Assembly: GCA_016584495.1 (NCBI GenBank) | Contig: WAID01000006.1 | Location: forward strand, 3,100,001 to 3,164,000 | DNA length: 64,000 nucleotides | Direction of reading: 5' to 3' | From: Celoporthe dispersa | Taxonomy: Eukaryota > Ascomycota > Sordariomycetes > Diaporthales > Cryphonectriaceae | Shown here: one piece after another, positions 47,616 through 62,898 of the stretch | Position numbering within the stretch: the stretch's first letter is position 1 | Layout of the letters: every line of letters begins with the position of its first letter | The notes under the pieces: model-generated | Told to the model about the DNA's origin: nothing | The model's input: the letters and a program-made list of their open reading frames with translations, nothing else | Databases searched by the model: none | Translations under genes and position numbers: made by a program

Positions 47616-48271
47616 AACAAAGAGCACGAGGCTGTCAATGGATAATAGCAAGCACGTCAAGATCTCCAATTGAATATACCCAGATATTTCCTGTCATGTT
47701 GCAACCTCGAGTTATCGCTGGACCGGCTTCTAGGCGGCTTGAATTACCGAAGACTGTTGTTGCGTGGACTCTCTAGCTTCACACGTTAAAAATTCTGGTT
47801 GAATTCTTCTTTTCCTTGGAATAATTCTCTGAGAATCCGTTTCAAGTACTCTCAGGTCGTCTTTGTGGTAAACTTTCGTGTTTGTTGTGGATAGTGAGTG
47901 GCCCTTGACCCCAGCACCAGCCACCTGGAATACCTACCGCGTCTCCTCTGTTTACCGGCTCCCGCAGCGCACTTAAGATTCGCTGACGCACCTTACACAA
48001 GCAACCAGATCGACATCACATCTCAACTCCCTCACGAACTTTTACAATCTTCACCACCATCGTCTTCTTCCAAGTCAACATGATGGATATTGTTCAGCGG
48101 TAACCTTTGTCATTTTCATCCTCTCCCTCTCTCTTATCTTTCCGCTATCTCTCAAGGCAGCAAACGTGGGTCAGTCCAGCTGGCGAGAGCCTCACGCGGC
48201 CGTCACAAAGCTCACCGCTCCCACCAAGGTCCATCGTCGGAACCTGTCCTCACACGGTGATTCTCGCCAAG
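47616..48271. promoter_or_regulatory. Intergenic / leader region of the GPI-anchored protein gene
   Basis: The 3' flank of mrm1 is followed by a CT-rich leader at 48040-48160. The leader contains a short upstream ORF, annotated separately. Confidence 0.45.
48080..48103 (+). promoter_or_regulatory. Upstream ORF (7 codons)
   Basis: A double ATG followed by five codons and TAA lies about 170 bp before the predicted start at 48272. If the transcript begins upstream of it, it could lower translation of the main frame. Alternatively it is a short first exon, because the stop overlaps a GTAACC splice-donor-like word. Confidence 0.35.
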
Positions 48272-49653
48272 ATGCCGGCTCTACTACCATCACTGAGGAC
48301 TCCCGTGTCGCTCATTCTGCTCCTGGCAGCGCAGGTCAAGGTTCTCCATGCCGACCAGGGTCTGCCCACAGCCATCCGAAAGATGGGCGGCGACCCAGGA
48401 GAGAAGCTCTTTGACGAGTACTTTGGCTTCGCGGCCGGCACCGAGGTCGCACAGGTCGGCACACAAGCACGAGCGGCGCGGTCGGCCTCCTCAGGCGTGC
48501 TCACGGCGGAAGAGGAGGAGCTATTGGCAGCCAACTCTTCAGCATCGATCCCCTTCCGCGCCCCCTTCGCTGCGCACTTTTTCTCAGGCATGGAGGACAG
48601 GGACGCCGGAGACATGTGGGACCTGTACAGGAGGGCCAGGCTCGTCGAGGTGAGGCTAGGGAAGAGGGACTATGCCTGCCCGACTGGGACGTCAGACTGC
48701 TCGTCCATCGGCTACCCTGACAGCTGCTGTCAGTCGGGGACGACCTGCGTCAAGATAACGGACACGGGCTTGGGCTCTGTGGGCTGCTGTCCTGATGGCG
48801 AGTCCTGCTCGGGCTCGATCGCGTGTTCAGGGAGCCAGCAGGGGTGTTCTTCCGAGTCTGGTGGGGGGTGCTGCATCTCCGGGTACGCATGCGCAAGCGT
48901 CGGGTGTGAGTAGGCTCGCAGAGCTCTCTTTCCCCTACTTATTTTTTATTTTTATAAATCTTGTTGAAGTCTGCGTGAGAGGTTGATTGAAAGAGATATG
49001 TTTGACAACTGACAACCTGCACAGGCACAAAGACAAGCGTCGCGACAGCCACGGTGACCCTGTCAAGCAGTACCTTGCAGTCCGCGTCTACTCAGAGCAC
49101 AACCACCGAGGCCACAACAAGTTCCACCAGCACGAGCAGCCAGACCGCAACGGCCGTGACTTCGACCACAGACACCACCGCCGACGCTTCAGCACCAGTC
49201 CGCCCCACGTCGGTCTCGGCCTCGTCCTCCGCCAGCAGCTCTGGGTACTGCCCCACGGGCTTCTATGCATGCTCAGCTGTATACGGCGGAGGCTGCTGCC
49301 AGACTGGCCGAGACTGCCAGACGACATCCTGCCCATCCACGGCCTCTTCGACCATCATCTCCAGCGGGGTGACCATCGTCGTGCCGGCGAGCGATGTCCC
49401 TACCACCACCACCACTGGGACCTGTGCGGGCGGCTGGTCCATGTGTCCCTCGAGCGCGGGCGCGACTGCTGGGTGCTGTCCCACTGGATATAGCTGCGGC
49501 ACGGCCAGCTGCTTCCTTGCGTCTGCCAGTGCTACGGCCAGCGTGGCGAAGGAGCTGCCTGACAGCTCTGCTGCGAGGAGGGCAGACCCATCACGGATCG
49601 CCACGATGATACCCGCTGTCGTGGGCTTTGCCCTTGGCATAGCACTGTTGTAG
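48272..49653 (+). CDS. Secreted Cys-rich protein with predicted GPI anchor
   Basis: Two exons, 48272-48905 and 49025-49653, are split by a 119 bp intron (GTGAGT and ACAG ends) within a Cys codon; 420 aa. A signal peptide is clear (MPALLPSLRTPVSLILLLAA...HA). The ectodomain has five small cysteine modules built on a CC-x4-C pattern: CCQSGTTC, CCPDGESC, CCISGYAC, CCQTGRDC and CCPTGYSC. The first three are followed by a Ser/Thr-rich spacer of about 65 residues that would be heavily O-glycosylated. The C-terminus has a small-residue site and a hydrophobic tail (MIPAVVGFALGIALL) without a following basic stretch, as in GPI-anchored wall proteins. The modules loosely resemble chitin-binding-like or EGF-like knots, but I cannot name the family. 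A 49 kb-region neighbour of two cellulolytic genes. Start chosen because it opens the signal peptide. Confidence 0.8.
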
Positions 49654-49873
49654 GCTTGCTGGAGAGCGCGGTGGTGCTCCATTGAAGTAGACAAGCAAGC
49701 CTGGCACCATGATGATGACGACGACGACGATGATGATGAATGGGTGTACAGCACGTCAGGCTTTACTGCCATAATGATGTGTGGGGTTTAATATTTATAA
49801 AGCGAACTCGAACAGCCAATTCGCAGCACCCATGGCCTCCCCCCCCCCCCTCTGCCATCGTTCTCACTATTAT

Positions 49874-51011
49874 CTAGTTCACCAGGCACGCCTTCACCAG
49901 CGCAGTGTCCGTCCAGGTGTTGCCCTGCTTGGTGGGCGTCTCGACGAGCTCATACGTGGAGTCAAAGGATCCCGCCGCCCAGCCCACGACACCCAGGTAC
50001 ACATCACTATTCTGCTTCACAAAGTTGATCTGGGCGCACAGATCCGTCTCGCAGCTCTGCGTGTTACCCCCGCCGGTCTCGGTGTTGAGCGCCTGGCGCC
50101 CGTTGGCACGCAGCCAGGTCGCGAGCGGCTGGAAGGCGCTGTCGATGTTGTTGGTGGTGCACTCGGTGTGGGTGCCGCTGTTGTCCGAGTCCAGGTACTT
50201 GTGCACGTCGAAGATGATGTTGGTGGTGCTGCCGTCCGGGTTTGAGACGTTCAGCAGGGCGGGCCCGGCCTCGGTCGGCAGCGTCTGGGCGGAGCTGTAG
50301 GAGCTGCCCGGGATGAGGATCATGCTGTCGGGCGCGACGGCGCGGATGGCCGTGACGACCTTTTGCACGGTGGCGGCCCACGTCGTGAGCGAGGGGGAGG
50401 TCGTGCGGCTCGTTCATGACGCCGAAGATGACCTTGGTGTTGCTGCCGTACTTGGTCGCCAGCTGCGTCCACAGCGAGACGAACTGGTCGTCCGTGGGGC
50501 CACCCGAGGACCCGATCACCTGGCCGTTCCAGCGGGCGTAGTTGTGGATGTCGACGATGCACGAGGCCCCCGCCTGCAGGCAGGCCTGGACGAGCTGGTC
50601 GTACTGGCCCGCCTTGGTGGCGTCCAGCTGCCCGCCGAGCTGGTTGTTGACGAGCCACTGCCAGCCGACGGGGAGACGGAAGATGTTGAACTTGTCGTCC
50701 GTCACGAAGTGGCTCATCTGGCCTGCGCCGTCGGGGCCGCCGAGGGCCGTCAGTGGAGGGTAGGCCTTTGTGGTGTCACAGGTGCCGTCGGTCCCGCAGC
50801 CGAAATCGAAGCCGGCGATGTTGGTCCCCACTGGAGAGCGTTCGTCAGTATGGAGGAATCTTCGAGTTTAAGAGAGAAAAAAATTCCATAAAGGGGTGCA
50901 CATACTGTACTGGAGCTCGCCAGTGGCGTTTTGCCGCTGTACGAGGCCCTGAGGGATCGTCGCGGCAGAGGCGAGACCAGTCAAGACCAGAGCAGACGCG
51001 AGAGAGCGCAT
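49874..51011 (-). CDS. Endo-beta-1,4-glucanase, GH5 (Cel5A/EGII type, no CBM), with one frame break
   Basis: A secreted retaining endoglucanase cutting cellulose internally. Exon 1 50906-51011 and exon 2 49874-50830 are separated by a 75 bp intron (GTATGT and CCAG ends); about 353 aa. Exon 1 encodes a signal peptide (MRSLASALVLTGLASA) and a short propeptide. Exon 2 begins with NIAGFDFGCG, the GH5 subfamily-5 hallmark. It continues with RLPVGWQWL, a VDIHNYARWNG strand, the acid/base Glu in VMNEPHD (near residue 173) and the nucleophile Glu in LNTETGGG (near 285). The end is WTDTALVKACLVN. There is no CBM1 module or linker, unlike Trichoderma Cel5A. One extra C in the run at 50393-50397 breaks the frame right after NEPHDLP. 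Removing it gives 354 codons. It is divergent from cellobiose dehydrogenase. Confidence 0.92.
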
Positions 51012-51153
51012 TGTGACAAAGCAAGAAGACCAATATGGGCAGGTCTGGATGGGAGTTCTTAGCTCGATTTGGGAGACGAGAAGAGAGCGTTGCACCTGAG
51101 ATGGACGCTAGATCATGAGCCTCATATTGCATGCTTGTATAAGAGGCGCGAAT

Positions 51154-51162
51154 CTTTTTATA
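51154..51162 (-). promoter_or_regulatory. TATA-like box of the GH5 gene
   Basis: Read leftward it is TATAAAAAG, about 143 bp upstream of the GH5 start codon. It is the only good TATA match at a suitable distance. Confidence 0.45.
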
Positions 51163-51405
51163 TTATTATCCTCATGGTCTGTCGTGACATCTCACACCAT
51201 TTTCTGTCCCGTGATAGGGTGGCAAGATGCTGTCCAGAGTCTATGCGAGGAGGAGCATGACCGCCCAAAGTGCTATAGCCAAGGAGGGGCAATGATACCA
51301 TGAAGGTTGGGCACCGACCTGCTTGTTGACAAGTAAATGTCGGTTCACTGATGTCACGTCTACTATGGAGATCCACCAGGCACTCTACTTACCCACGGGT
51401 GGTTC

Positions 51406-51411
51406 TTAGCC
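51406..51411 (-). promoter_or_regulatory. GGCTAA word (XlnR/Xyr1-type site), GH5 side
   Basis: GGCTAA on the minus strand lies about 395 bp upstream of the GH5 start. GGCTAA/GGCTAAA is the known binding core of the cellulase regulator XlnR/Xyr1. A six-base match alone is weak. Confidence 0.3.
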
Positions 51412-53117
51412 TATTTAACCTCAACCAAGAGCGGCCTATGCTGTGCACATGCACCTGGGCCCCGTCTGGTCAGGGAGAGTGGTGAGCCTCTTGACAGCGG
51501 GCTTGTCAGGTATTCTACCAGAAATTGTGATGAATCATGTGATTTGGGTTTTGGTTTTGGGTTTTTTGTCTTCTTCTCCCCCTTCTAAACAGGAATATAA
51601 CCAACCACGGACCAGTGACAGTCAAGATTATGAGCCCAAAGTTTGTCCAAGGGTGCCCAGGTGGTGTGGTATTGCGCTCAGCCCACCAGAACCACGGAAC
51701 TCCCATCTCGCAAGGCTTAGTCTGCATCAGATTGACAGGAACCAGGCAGCACAACCCAGCCTGGGCCGCGGGATCTAGAATGCGGGTTTCCTAAAGAGGC
51801 GGGGGGTTTTTTCAGGTACATACAGTCAGTAGCACGAGTAGGTCCCCCTCCTCGGCGCGCATGTTCCGCTGATCGACGCTTGTCAGTTGGGGATGATCAA
51901 TGTGTTGGACGCCAGCCCTAAGCGCACTCGCCTTTTTTTCTTCTTTTTTTTTCGTTCTTCTCCTTTTCCAATGCATCTTCTCGTTTCGTCTTCTTCTTTT
52001 CTTTTTCTTCTTCCTGGCAGGCAGAAACGCAGAAAGGAATAATATGAGATGGCTCCTGGACTTTCTGGCTGGTCTCGAAAAGTGCATCGAGGGGGTTCGT
52101 CAACCTGCCCAGATAATCTACAAACGTGACAGCTCATCACAGGCTGGACAGACCATGCCAAAATGCCATAATGATTGATAGTCAGCCTGCCGGTTTTTGT
52201 GAATACAAAACTTGCAGCGCCCTCTTCATAAAGGGCCAGTATTACTATGATGCAGACGGGACCAGATGGCGAGACCTGCTCGCAGCCCGGACCAATGACA
52301 ACAGCCTAAACCTCGCATATGATTGCGATATACGAGCCTGACCACGGTCTCCTCTCAGCCAGAAGAGACATGACTTGAGAAGAGTGATTACAATATGGTT
52401 AAAAGAGGTGGTGAATCATCTGTCAAGAGAGGACCGCAGGGCGGCATGATTATTCTGCGGCACTAAGAGGGCAGGGAATACGCGGCTGTATGCAAGAAAG
52501 CACGTATAGTAAGTACATATAAAGTTGACAGAGGAACCGTTGATCTATTGATTATAGCCGGAAATTTATCCAGAGGGAGGGGGGGTGAGTGACGGAGTTC
52601 TGGTCCCCGTACGTCACATGCCGGGGAGACAATGCGACAACGGGCGATGTTGCATGCGCAATGTAGTAAATTAAGTGATTCCTCCTATCCCGACTGTTTC
52701 AAACCAAGACACCAAGCAGTCTACCCCCCACGCGCTCTACTCTAGAGAGCCTACCATAAGGCCTGGTGCCAGCCATCCTTGGGGTATCGAGGATGAGTTA
52801 ATCTATCCTCGCCCCCTCCAATCAAGAAATACCCGGCTCTTCCTAGGGAGAGGACGGACAAATACATGCTGTTCATAAAGTGCAAACACGAATCTCTCGG
52901 CATGACTACTAGGTTATTACCTCGTGCCGATTCCCCAGTGGATAACTGGAAGGATCTGCTGCAGATTGATTACCAGTTCCTCCAGCCCGTGGTTCGGAGA
53001 AAGGAACAGAAGGAACAGAAGAAAAAGAAGGAAAAGCATATGTGTATTATGCCAGTGGCTGTACTGGGGATGTGGTTCCATAGAGCCGCAGGCCAGCTTG
53101 ATATGATCAAGGATTGA

Positions 53118-53123
53118 GGCTAA
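53118..53123 (+). promoter_or_regulatory. GGCTAA word (XlnR/Xyr1-type site), CDH side
   Basis: GGCTAA on the plus strand lies about 445 bp upstream of the CDH start. With the site on the other side it gives one candidate regulator site per divergent gene, each oriented toward its gene. Confidence 0.3.
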
Positions 53124-53565
53124 GCTTTCTGAATGACGGATTTATTTAAATAGATATGGCTCTATCCCAAGGCTACATCCCGGGACTGTGCAGCCGTCTC
53201 CCACCCAAATGATGGAACCAAGCCTCCGGTCTTTCTCTCTCGATCTGCCCTGCCAGGATGGCCACATGACAAGCCATGTGTGTCTTCCTTCCAGCTGTAA
53301 TCTCGTGGTTGCGAGCACCATGGTAGTGGCACTGGCTCGAGGCCGTCTAGCTAGAAAAAGAAGAAAAAAAGAGAGAGAAAAAAAAAAACAAGCCTTGAAG
53401 CTAGAAGTGCTAGAGGGTTGATACTAGTAATAGAACCAAGATGTCCCTCCATTCATAAGATCGTCCACGCCCGTGGTGTGTAACCAGGGTAAAAGTCCTT
53501 TTCCACACCAACAATTCTTGCTGCTTCTAGATTATCACGGGGCGGAGAACGACGTCCACCGCAAG

Positions 53566-56830
<3,265 letters not shown>

Positions 56831-57227
56831 GCATGTTGTCGGAGACCACAATGGTGCAAATACAGGCGTCACAGGCCTCGGTCGCTGGAAAAAGGTGTCA
56901 TGCAACCCATAGATGAACAGAGTTCACCTTGCCATAGCTACGCCGTAATCAAATAAAGGGCTGAATACATCGGTTCTTCACGCTCGGATGGTCGAGGAGG
57001 TTCTTGTGTGGGTCATGAAACTTTTTGTCATTGGTCAAATGAACGAATTTGATGCCGCGTACGCTATGCATGAGCCTTGGCATAGACCCGAATGCCTATA
57101 GGAATGTGTAGGCGCCCTTTGCGAGGTCCAGGTCGTGTCGTGTCGTGTCCTCTATTCTCTCATGTCGCCGGGGGCCGAACGAAGGCGCATCCCTTAGGCA
57201 CCATTAACCTGTGCGCTGCCATGGCTC
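56831..57227. other. Convergent 3' intergenic region
   Basis: The 3' flanks of CDH and RPC1 meet here. An AATAAA-like word (near 56952) lies about 120 bp after the CDH stop. No gene is seen. Confidence 0.5.
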
Positions 57228-60200
57228 CTAGGCGGCAGCAGCCACGGGCCTTGATACGTCCTTTCCGAGCTTCACAGCTCGCGCCTCTCTCTTCTTCTTC
57301 ACGCTCTTGCTCCAGGCATCCTCGAACAGTGTCGGCTTTTGCTCCAGGTCGTGCTCCATCAGGCCCATCCGCCGCACCACATTGAAGGAACCCGTGCCGA
57401 TGGTCATGGTTTGGCCCATAATAATACACTCGGACACGCCCTCGATGCGATCTGTCTTCATGCCGGCGGCCGCCTCAAACAGGTGGTCTGCAGTCTTCTC
57501 GAAGGAGGCGAGCTGGAGGACCGAGTCGCGCATCTTCTGTAGGCCAAACCGCGTAATGCCGAGTACGTCGCCCTTGTATGTCATCACGTCTGCGAGCAGC
57601 TGCATGTGTCGCGGATCGATACCCATGTCGCCCATGACCTCGCCGATTTCATTGGCAATGGTCGTTCGTGCTGCCTCGATGCCCAGAATGTCCCTGGCCT
57701 CCATGACATTGTTGGTGCGCGTCTGTACGCCGATCACACCCTCGGTCGTCATGCACTGGCGCAGGCCGTAGCCCTCGACAAGGACGGTGTGTTCGAGGTT
57801 CTTTGAGGTCTGGATGATAGCTCGACTGGCCTCAGGATATCCGCAGATGGCGACAGTTGGAAGCATGCGGCGGAGATAGTTCACCCGCAGTAGAAGATCC
57901 GACGTGCTCTCGATCATTGCAGTAGGCTTGCCATTTCTCGCAAGTCGCTTCTGCTCGGCTATGTCTTGCCAGGTGTTGCGGACGCAGATCTCGACATAGG
58001 TTGGCCCAACATGGATGTCCTCCTGCGCAATCTTCATCTTCTTGTGCCTCAAGATGGCTTCAGCGATCTCGGTGGGGCCAATGCCCAGGTGCATGTCTTG
58101 CAGGGCTGCCATGTCCAGCTCCAGGATAAGCTGGCCACGATCAGCAAGCCACTCGTCTTCGATGTGCTTGATGACATCAGACACATATGTCTTTTCGATT
58201 CGCGCCTTGACGACCTTGGCGACCTCGATCTGCTTCTTGTTCTCCAGAGGACAGGTAATGACAGGAGTGCTGATCGTCTTCGAGGCGTTGATGATTTCCT
58301 TGATACGAGGAACACCCTGGGTAATACTCATGCCTGCAACACCGGCAAAATGGAACGTCTTAAGAGTCATCTGCGTGCCTGGCTCACCGATGGACTGAGC
58401 GCCCACTGCACCGACAGCGTGGCCAGGCTCGACATGGGCCTGTTTATATTTGTCCAAGCACAGTCTGATGAACTTCATGAGCGTGGTCCGTGAGACTTTG
58501 GCAACCCGCTCAGTGCGAGCCAGGCTAGTACTGTCCTCGAGCGTAGGATCAATGGCCATGCCGCCACCGTCGTCTAGGTCTAGACCAGCTTCTCTCCGAG
58601 CATTGGACAGTTTCTTGGCCCGAGCCGTGACATATGCTTCAATCTCTCGTAAAAGCGTCGAGCACTCTCGTGCTCGTCGATAGACAGGTTGCTGTCGTCA
58701 TCGTAGTCTAGCTTCTTTCCATCTGTCAAGCGTTTTCTCTGGTACTTGGCCCGTTCGATATCAAGCATGGATTGGCAGACCTCGATGATCTCGTGCGGAA
58801 GCAGGGTTCGTTCGGTATTGTTCCAAGTGAGGGTCTCAGCATGCGTCCAGGTTCGGTCGAAGTGCACGGGCTTTCCTGATGCCTCCATGTCCACTGGGTC
58901 CAAATTGTCGGCACCGAACTGGAACTGCACGATGCCACCTGATGACGTGCGAACCGTCTCGTCATAGGTTGTTGACAGATCCTCCAACGACTTCATCAGT
59001 CGTCTTGACATGTAGCCAGTCTCAGCGGTCTTGACTGCAGTGTCGACCAGACCTTCTCGTCCAGAGATAGCGTGGAAGATGAATTCTGAGGGGACCAGAC
59101 CGGTGTAGAAGCTGTTCCGGACAAAGCCCTTAGAGGCTGGTTGACGGGCATTCTTGTGAAAGTGAGGCAGAGTCCGATCCTGAAACCCATCTGCCACACG
59201 CTGGCCTCCGATGATCTGCTGTCCGACGCAAGCAACCATCTGAGCCACGTTGATGGACGAGCCCTTGGATCCGGATTTGGCCATGGTCAGAGGTGCGTTG
59301 TTGCGGCTCAGCGAGTTCACACACTTGTCTCCAGCATCTGAGCGAACTTTGCTGAGGATACCGGAGATCATGTTTTCTAAGGTCTCCTCCATATTGCAGC
59401 CAGGTGCCTTCTCCAACTTGCCGGCCTTGAATGTTGCAATGAGGTCGTCGACTTTGTTGTAGGCATGCTTCACCAGATCTTCTTTCTCTTCCGTCAGATC
59501 ATTCATCGGAAAAACATCGCCCACCCCGATCGAGAAGCCACAATTCGTCAACGCTCTTGCACAGAGTCTCGCCAGGCGGTTCATTGCTCCAGCTGCCGCC
59601 TCTGGACCGTAGTCACGGAGTATAATATAGAATATGGAGTCCTTCTTGCCTGAGCCGACAGTGGACTTGTCCATGACGCCACACATGACTTCGGAGTTCC
59701 GGATGACTAACCAGCGATCATTGGGGCACATATCGGGTGTCATGCCCGGTCGAGCCTTATAGTCTCTGCACTTGGCATCCAGGTTGACCTTGACAGGAGA
59801 CTGCTTATTGGGTCGTATGAGGATGCTGAAAAGTTGCTTCCCGGTCCAGAGGGCCTTTGGTTTGATAATGGCCGGAGGCGGGAGATCCAGGTGGCCACTT
59901 CCCTCAAGCATCATCTCGCACGCGTAGGTGAAGGACTTCCGATCGAAAAACCTGTCCTTGCTGCTGAGGAGATAAGCTGCTGTAATGAAATCCTGCGTCG
60001 CTGCAATAATGGGCTCGCCGTTCTTCGGTGTTGCCAGGTTGTTCTTGACCCCCATCAATGTGATGGCCTCTGCTCGAGCCTCCTCGGTCTGAGGGATGTG
60101 CAGGTTCATCTCGTCCCCGTCGAAATCAGCATTGTATGGGGTGCATACACACTCGTTCAGGCGAAAAGTCCGCCAAGGCCGCACCTTGACGTAATGGCTC

Positions 60201-61743
60201 ATGATACTGAGCTTGTGCAGTGATGGTTGTCGGTTGAACAGTGCAATGTCACCGTCTACCAGATGTCGCTCCACAATGTCGCCAATCTCAAGATCGTCGG
60301 CGATCTTTTGCCTATTGCCGAACTTCAGATTGACTTTATAGCCACCATCCTTCTTGACGATCCCGTTCGCTCCCGGCCACATCTTCGTACCGTTCTGGAT
60401 GGCAATCCTCATGACGTCAATGTTGGTCGAGTTGACTCGTTCAGGGTAGGTCATGTTCTTCGCCACCAGCTGAGGCACTGCAACTTGGTCGATGCCTAGG
60501 TTGGGGTCCGGGGAGATGACAGTCCGCCCTGAGAAATCGACTCGCTTTCCAGACAGGTTACCACGGAACCGGCCCTGCTTTCCCTTAAGACGTTGACAGA
60601 AGCCCCTGACAGTCTTGCCGTAGCCCGGTTGTGACAGCCCAGGAACATCGCTGTTGACGTACATGGCGATCTGAAGCTGCAGGAATTCCCACTGTTCCAT
60701 GATGGAGGAAATCGGCTGGCCCTTGTCCAGCGCCGCCCGGATGAGACCACTCAACCATACAATCTCTGCTAGCTTGGCCGTGAGGTCGTCCTCTGTGCTG
60801 GAGCTATCTTGCTGGACGGACGGCCGGATGCATATAGGTGGAGCGGGAATGAACTGCCAGATGAACATCTCTGGTCGCCCCTCGGTCGGGTCGATGCCGA
60901 GCAGCTCGCAGTCCGTCGGGCTGATCAGCTTGAAGAGATTCAGCACTCTTAAAGGGTTCAGATCCTCCATGGCCTTCTTGACATGCTTGTCGAGGTCGGC
61001 ATTGGTCTTCTTGGCCTCCTTGAAGGAGGCGTCGTAGAGAGCTTACTCTCGGGGGCCACCTTCTTTGCTGCAGTCGACTTGTTGAAGGTAGAGAACTTGT
61101 CGTGCGCCAGCTTGATCACGCCCAGCTTGCGGATCTGGCCGTTGATGGCACCGCAGTATGGGCATTCCTTGCACTTCCTGCACTGCTCATTGATCTTCTT
61201 GCAAATCATCGTCCGTCGCAGGTTGTCGATGCCCGGTCGTCTGAGCTCTTTCAAGAAATCCCGTCGCTCCTGTTCGGTCAGGGAGAACTTTGCCGCAATC
61301 TTTGCAGATATTCTGGAGTATGGTCATCGTGAAGCGTAAGTAGCCGATGTGAAAGGCCGGCAGGGAGAGCCTGACATGGCCGAAGTGGCCAATACAGTTC
61401 TGGAGGGGCAGGTTGCAAGTTGCGCATTTTCCGGTCTTGCTTGAGATTCCGAGGCGGGGATCGAGGGCTCCGTGAGGTAGGGGAGCTCGGCTGTTGTTAG
61501 GGTCATCGATATTGTAGAGATTTCGCTGGGCGACTTCCAAGACACCCTGGCTGACAACATCTTGGATGGACCTGTGGGCACACTGGGGTCAGACGAAGCT
61601 CGGATCGCAAAGCGGGGCTGTGGAAGGCGACGGGCTCACTGGATGCCAAACTTCATCTCCTTGAAGCGTTTAGGAAGATGATCGACGACCTGCTCCTTGG
61701 TGGTAGCAGACCGTACATGGCCTGCGGCGACGACGGCTGCCAT
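57228..61743 (-). CDS. RNA polymerase III largest subunit (RPC1/RPC160), with three frame breaks
   Basis: Catalytic subunit of nuclear RNA polymerase III, making tRNA and 5S rRNA. Exon 1 61640-61743 and exon 2 57228-61571 flank a 68 bp intron; about 1482 aa. Zinc ligands: [17 protein letters not shown] near the N-terminus, then CKDCG and [15 protein letters not shown]. The catalytic loop [12 protein letters not shown] is near residue 515 with three Asp for magnesium. The trigger-loop region [16 protein letters not shown] is near 1102. A funnel region and the typical C-terminus ([16 protein letters not shown]) follow, without a heptad CTD. The CGAINGQ segment and the end shape favour Pol III over Pol I or II. 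Frame breaks: one base gained at 61281-61283 (CCC), one lost near 61036-61048, one lost near 58660-58672. Corrected length is exactly 1483 codons. Given its essential role, sequence error is the likely cause. Confidence 0.94.
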
Positions 61744-62898
61744 CTTGTGCGCTGCGTGCGACTGCTTGTTGTCACCGTTGCTTAATGTAGCCAGTTGTAG
61801 ATCTGCTCATTGTCATGGAAAGAGCATCATCGCCTATTACTGTGGGCGACCTGTGTAGGGTTTGCGTAATGGTCGTGGTGTTTTCTGTAGCATGTAATCT
61901 GATGACTCTTCTCCGAAATTCGTTTTTGGCATGGCACAGTCGTAAAGTCACCCAGTCGAAGTTGAAATAAAAAAAACCTGGGTTGTACCCCACCTCGATG
62001 CAAGGCTAGGGCGGGGCATGCTTAGGACCTGCAGGGCAGGGAGATGCTGGTTCACAGCAGCCCTGGTGGTGCGGAGAATACAGTACAGTCCCTGAATTAA
62101 TTATCAGGTAGCATATATTAATTGCAGAAAAGTCCAGCTACTTTCTCTTTAGAATCTTTGATGGATGTAGCTGCGATCTCCATTCTCAATAAGTTGACCA
62201 CAAGACTTTTAGGTGCAGTGAAATGAAAGACGGAGAGCTATTCAATACCATCTTCGTATCGCCAGTTGTCGTAAAATTCTTATGACAGATACTACCATGT
62301 ACATTCCAGTGTATCCAGTGGGAGAAGTTACATAAAGACAGATGCCATGTATGTAATTCAGGGATCAGACTGTACCGAGATGGGGGCCCCAGTTGAATGA
62401 TCGCCTAGGCGGGTAGGCGGCGAGGAGACATAGCGTCATTGTTTCTTTCCTACGAGCTCCCCCCCCCCCCCTGTCTACAGGCATTTACAGTGAGAACTGG
62501 GTCACATGTAATGGCCTCTCCTCTACGCCCAAAACATGGCCGTCTTACAATACATTCTATTTATGCACCAACCCGCACAGCGCGACCTGTTCTGGGCCTC
62601 TCTGAAGCTGACTCATTTAATGAGTCTCTTCTGCACAATTACTTTTCATGTTCTCCTCCTCTCAGCCGTCTGCTGGAAACCTGTCCGCAGAGCTGTCTCG
62701 GACCAACCGTTCCCGACTTGACCGTTACCCTCACCTCGATTTGGCCTGAGCTTGTCTTCCCTTCTGAAGTCGGCACCCACGAAGAGCAGACTTGTTCCCA
62801 CCTTGAGACGGGTGGTGAAGAGGCAGGCGAAGCGCGTCTCAACCAGGAGCTGGTCCTCTCTGGGAGCTTCCCATGCATGGCATCGCCGCAGCAGAATC
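61744..62898. promoter_or_regulatory. Divergent promoter region RPC1 / DDHD phospholipase
   Basis: 1.15 kb between two divergent starts, more AT-rich than the rest near 62095-62350. The frames at 62.4-62.9 kb read through the leader of the rightward gene and look non-coding. No gene is seen. Confidence 0.5.

Larger units (their letters stand above)
51012..53565. promoter_or_regulatory. 2.55 kb shared intergenic region between GH5 cellulase and cellobiose dehydrogenase
   Basis: No convincing gene is present. The frames at 51.4-51.8, 51.9-52.2 and 52.7-53.1 kb are short and unremarkable. Visible elements are a TATA-like box on the GH5 side, one GGCTAA word near each gene, pyrimidine-rich tracts at 51930-52015 and purine tracts at 53355-53390. 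It is the only promoter space for both secreted cellulolytic enzymes. Confidence 0.55.
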
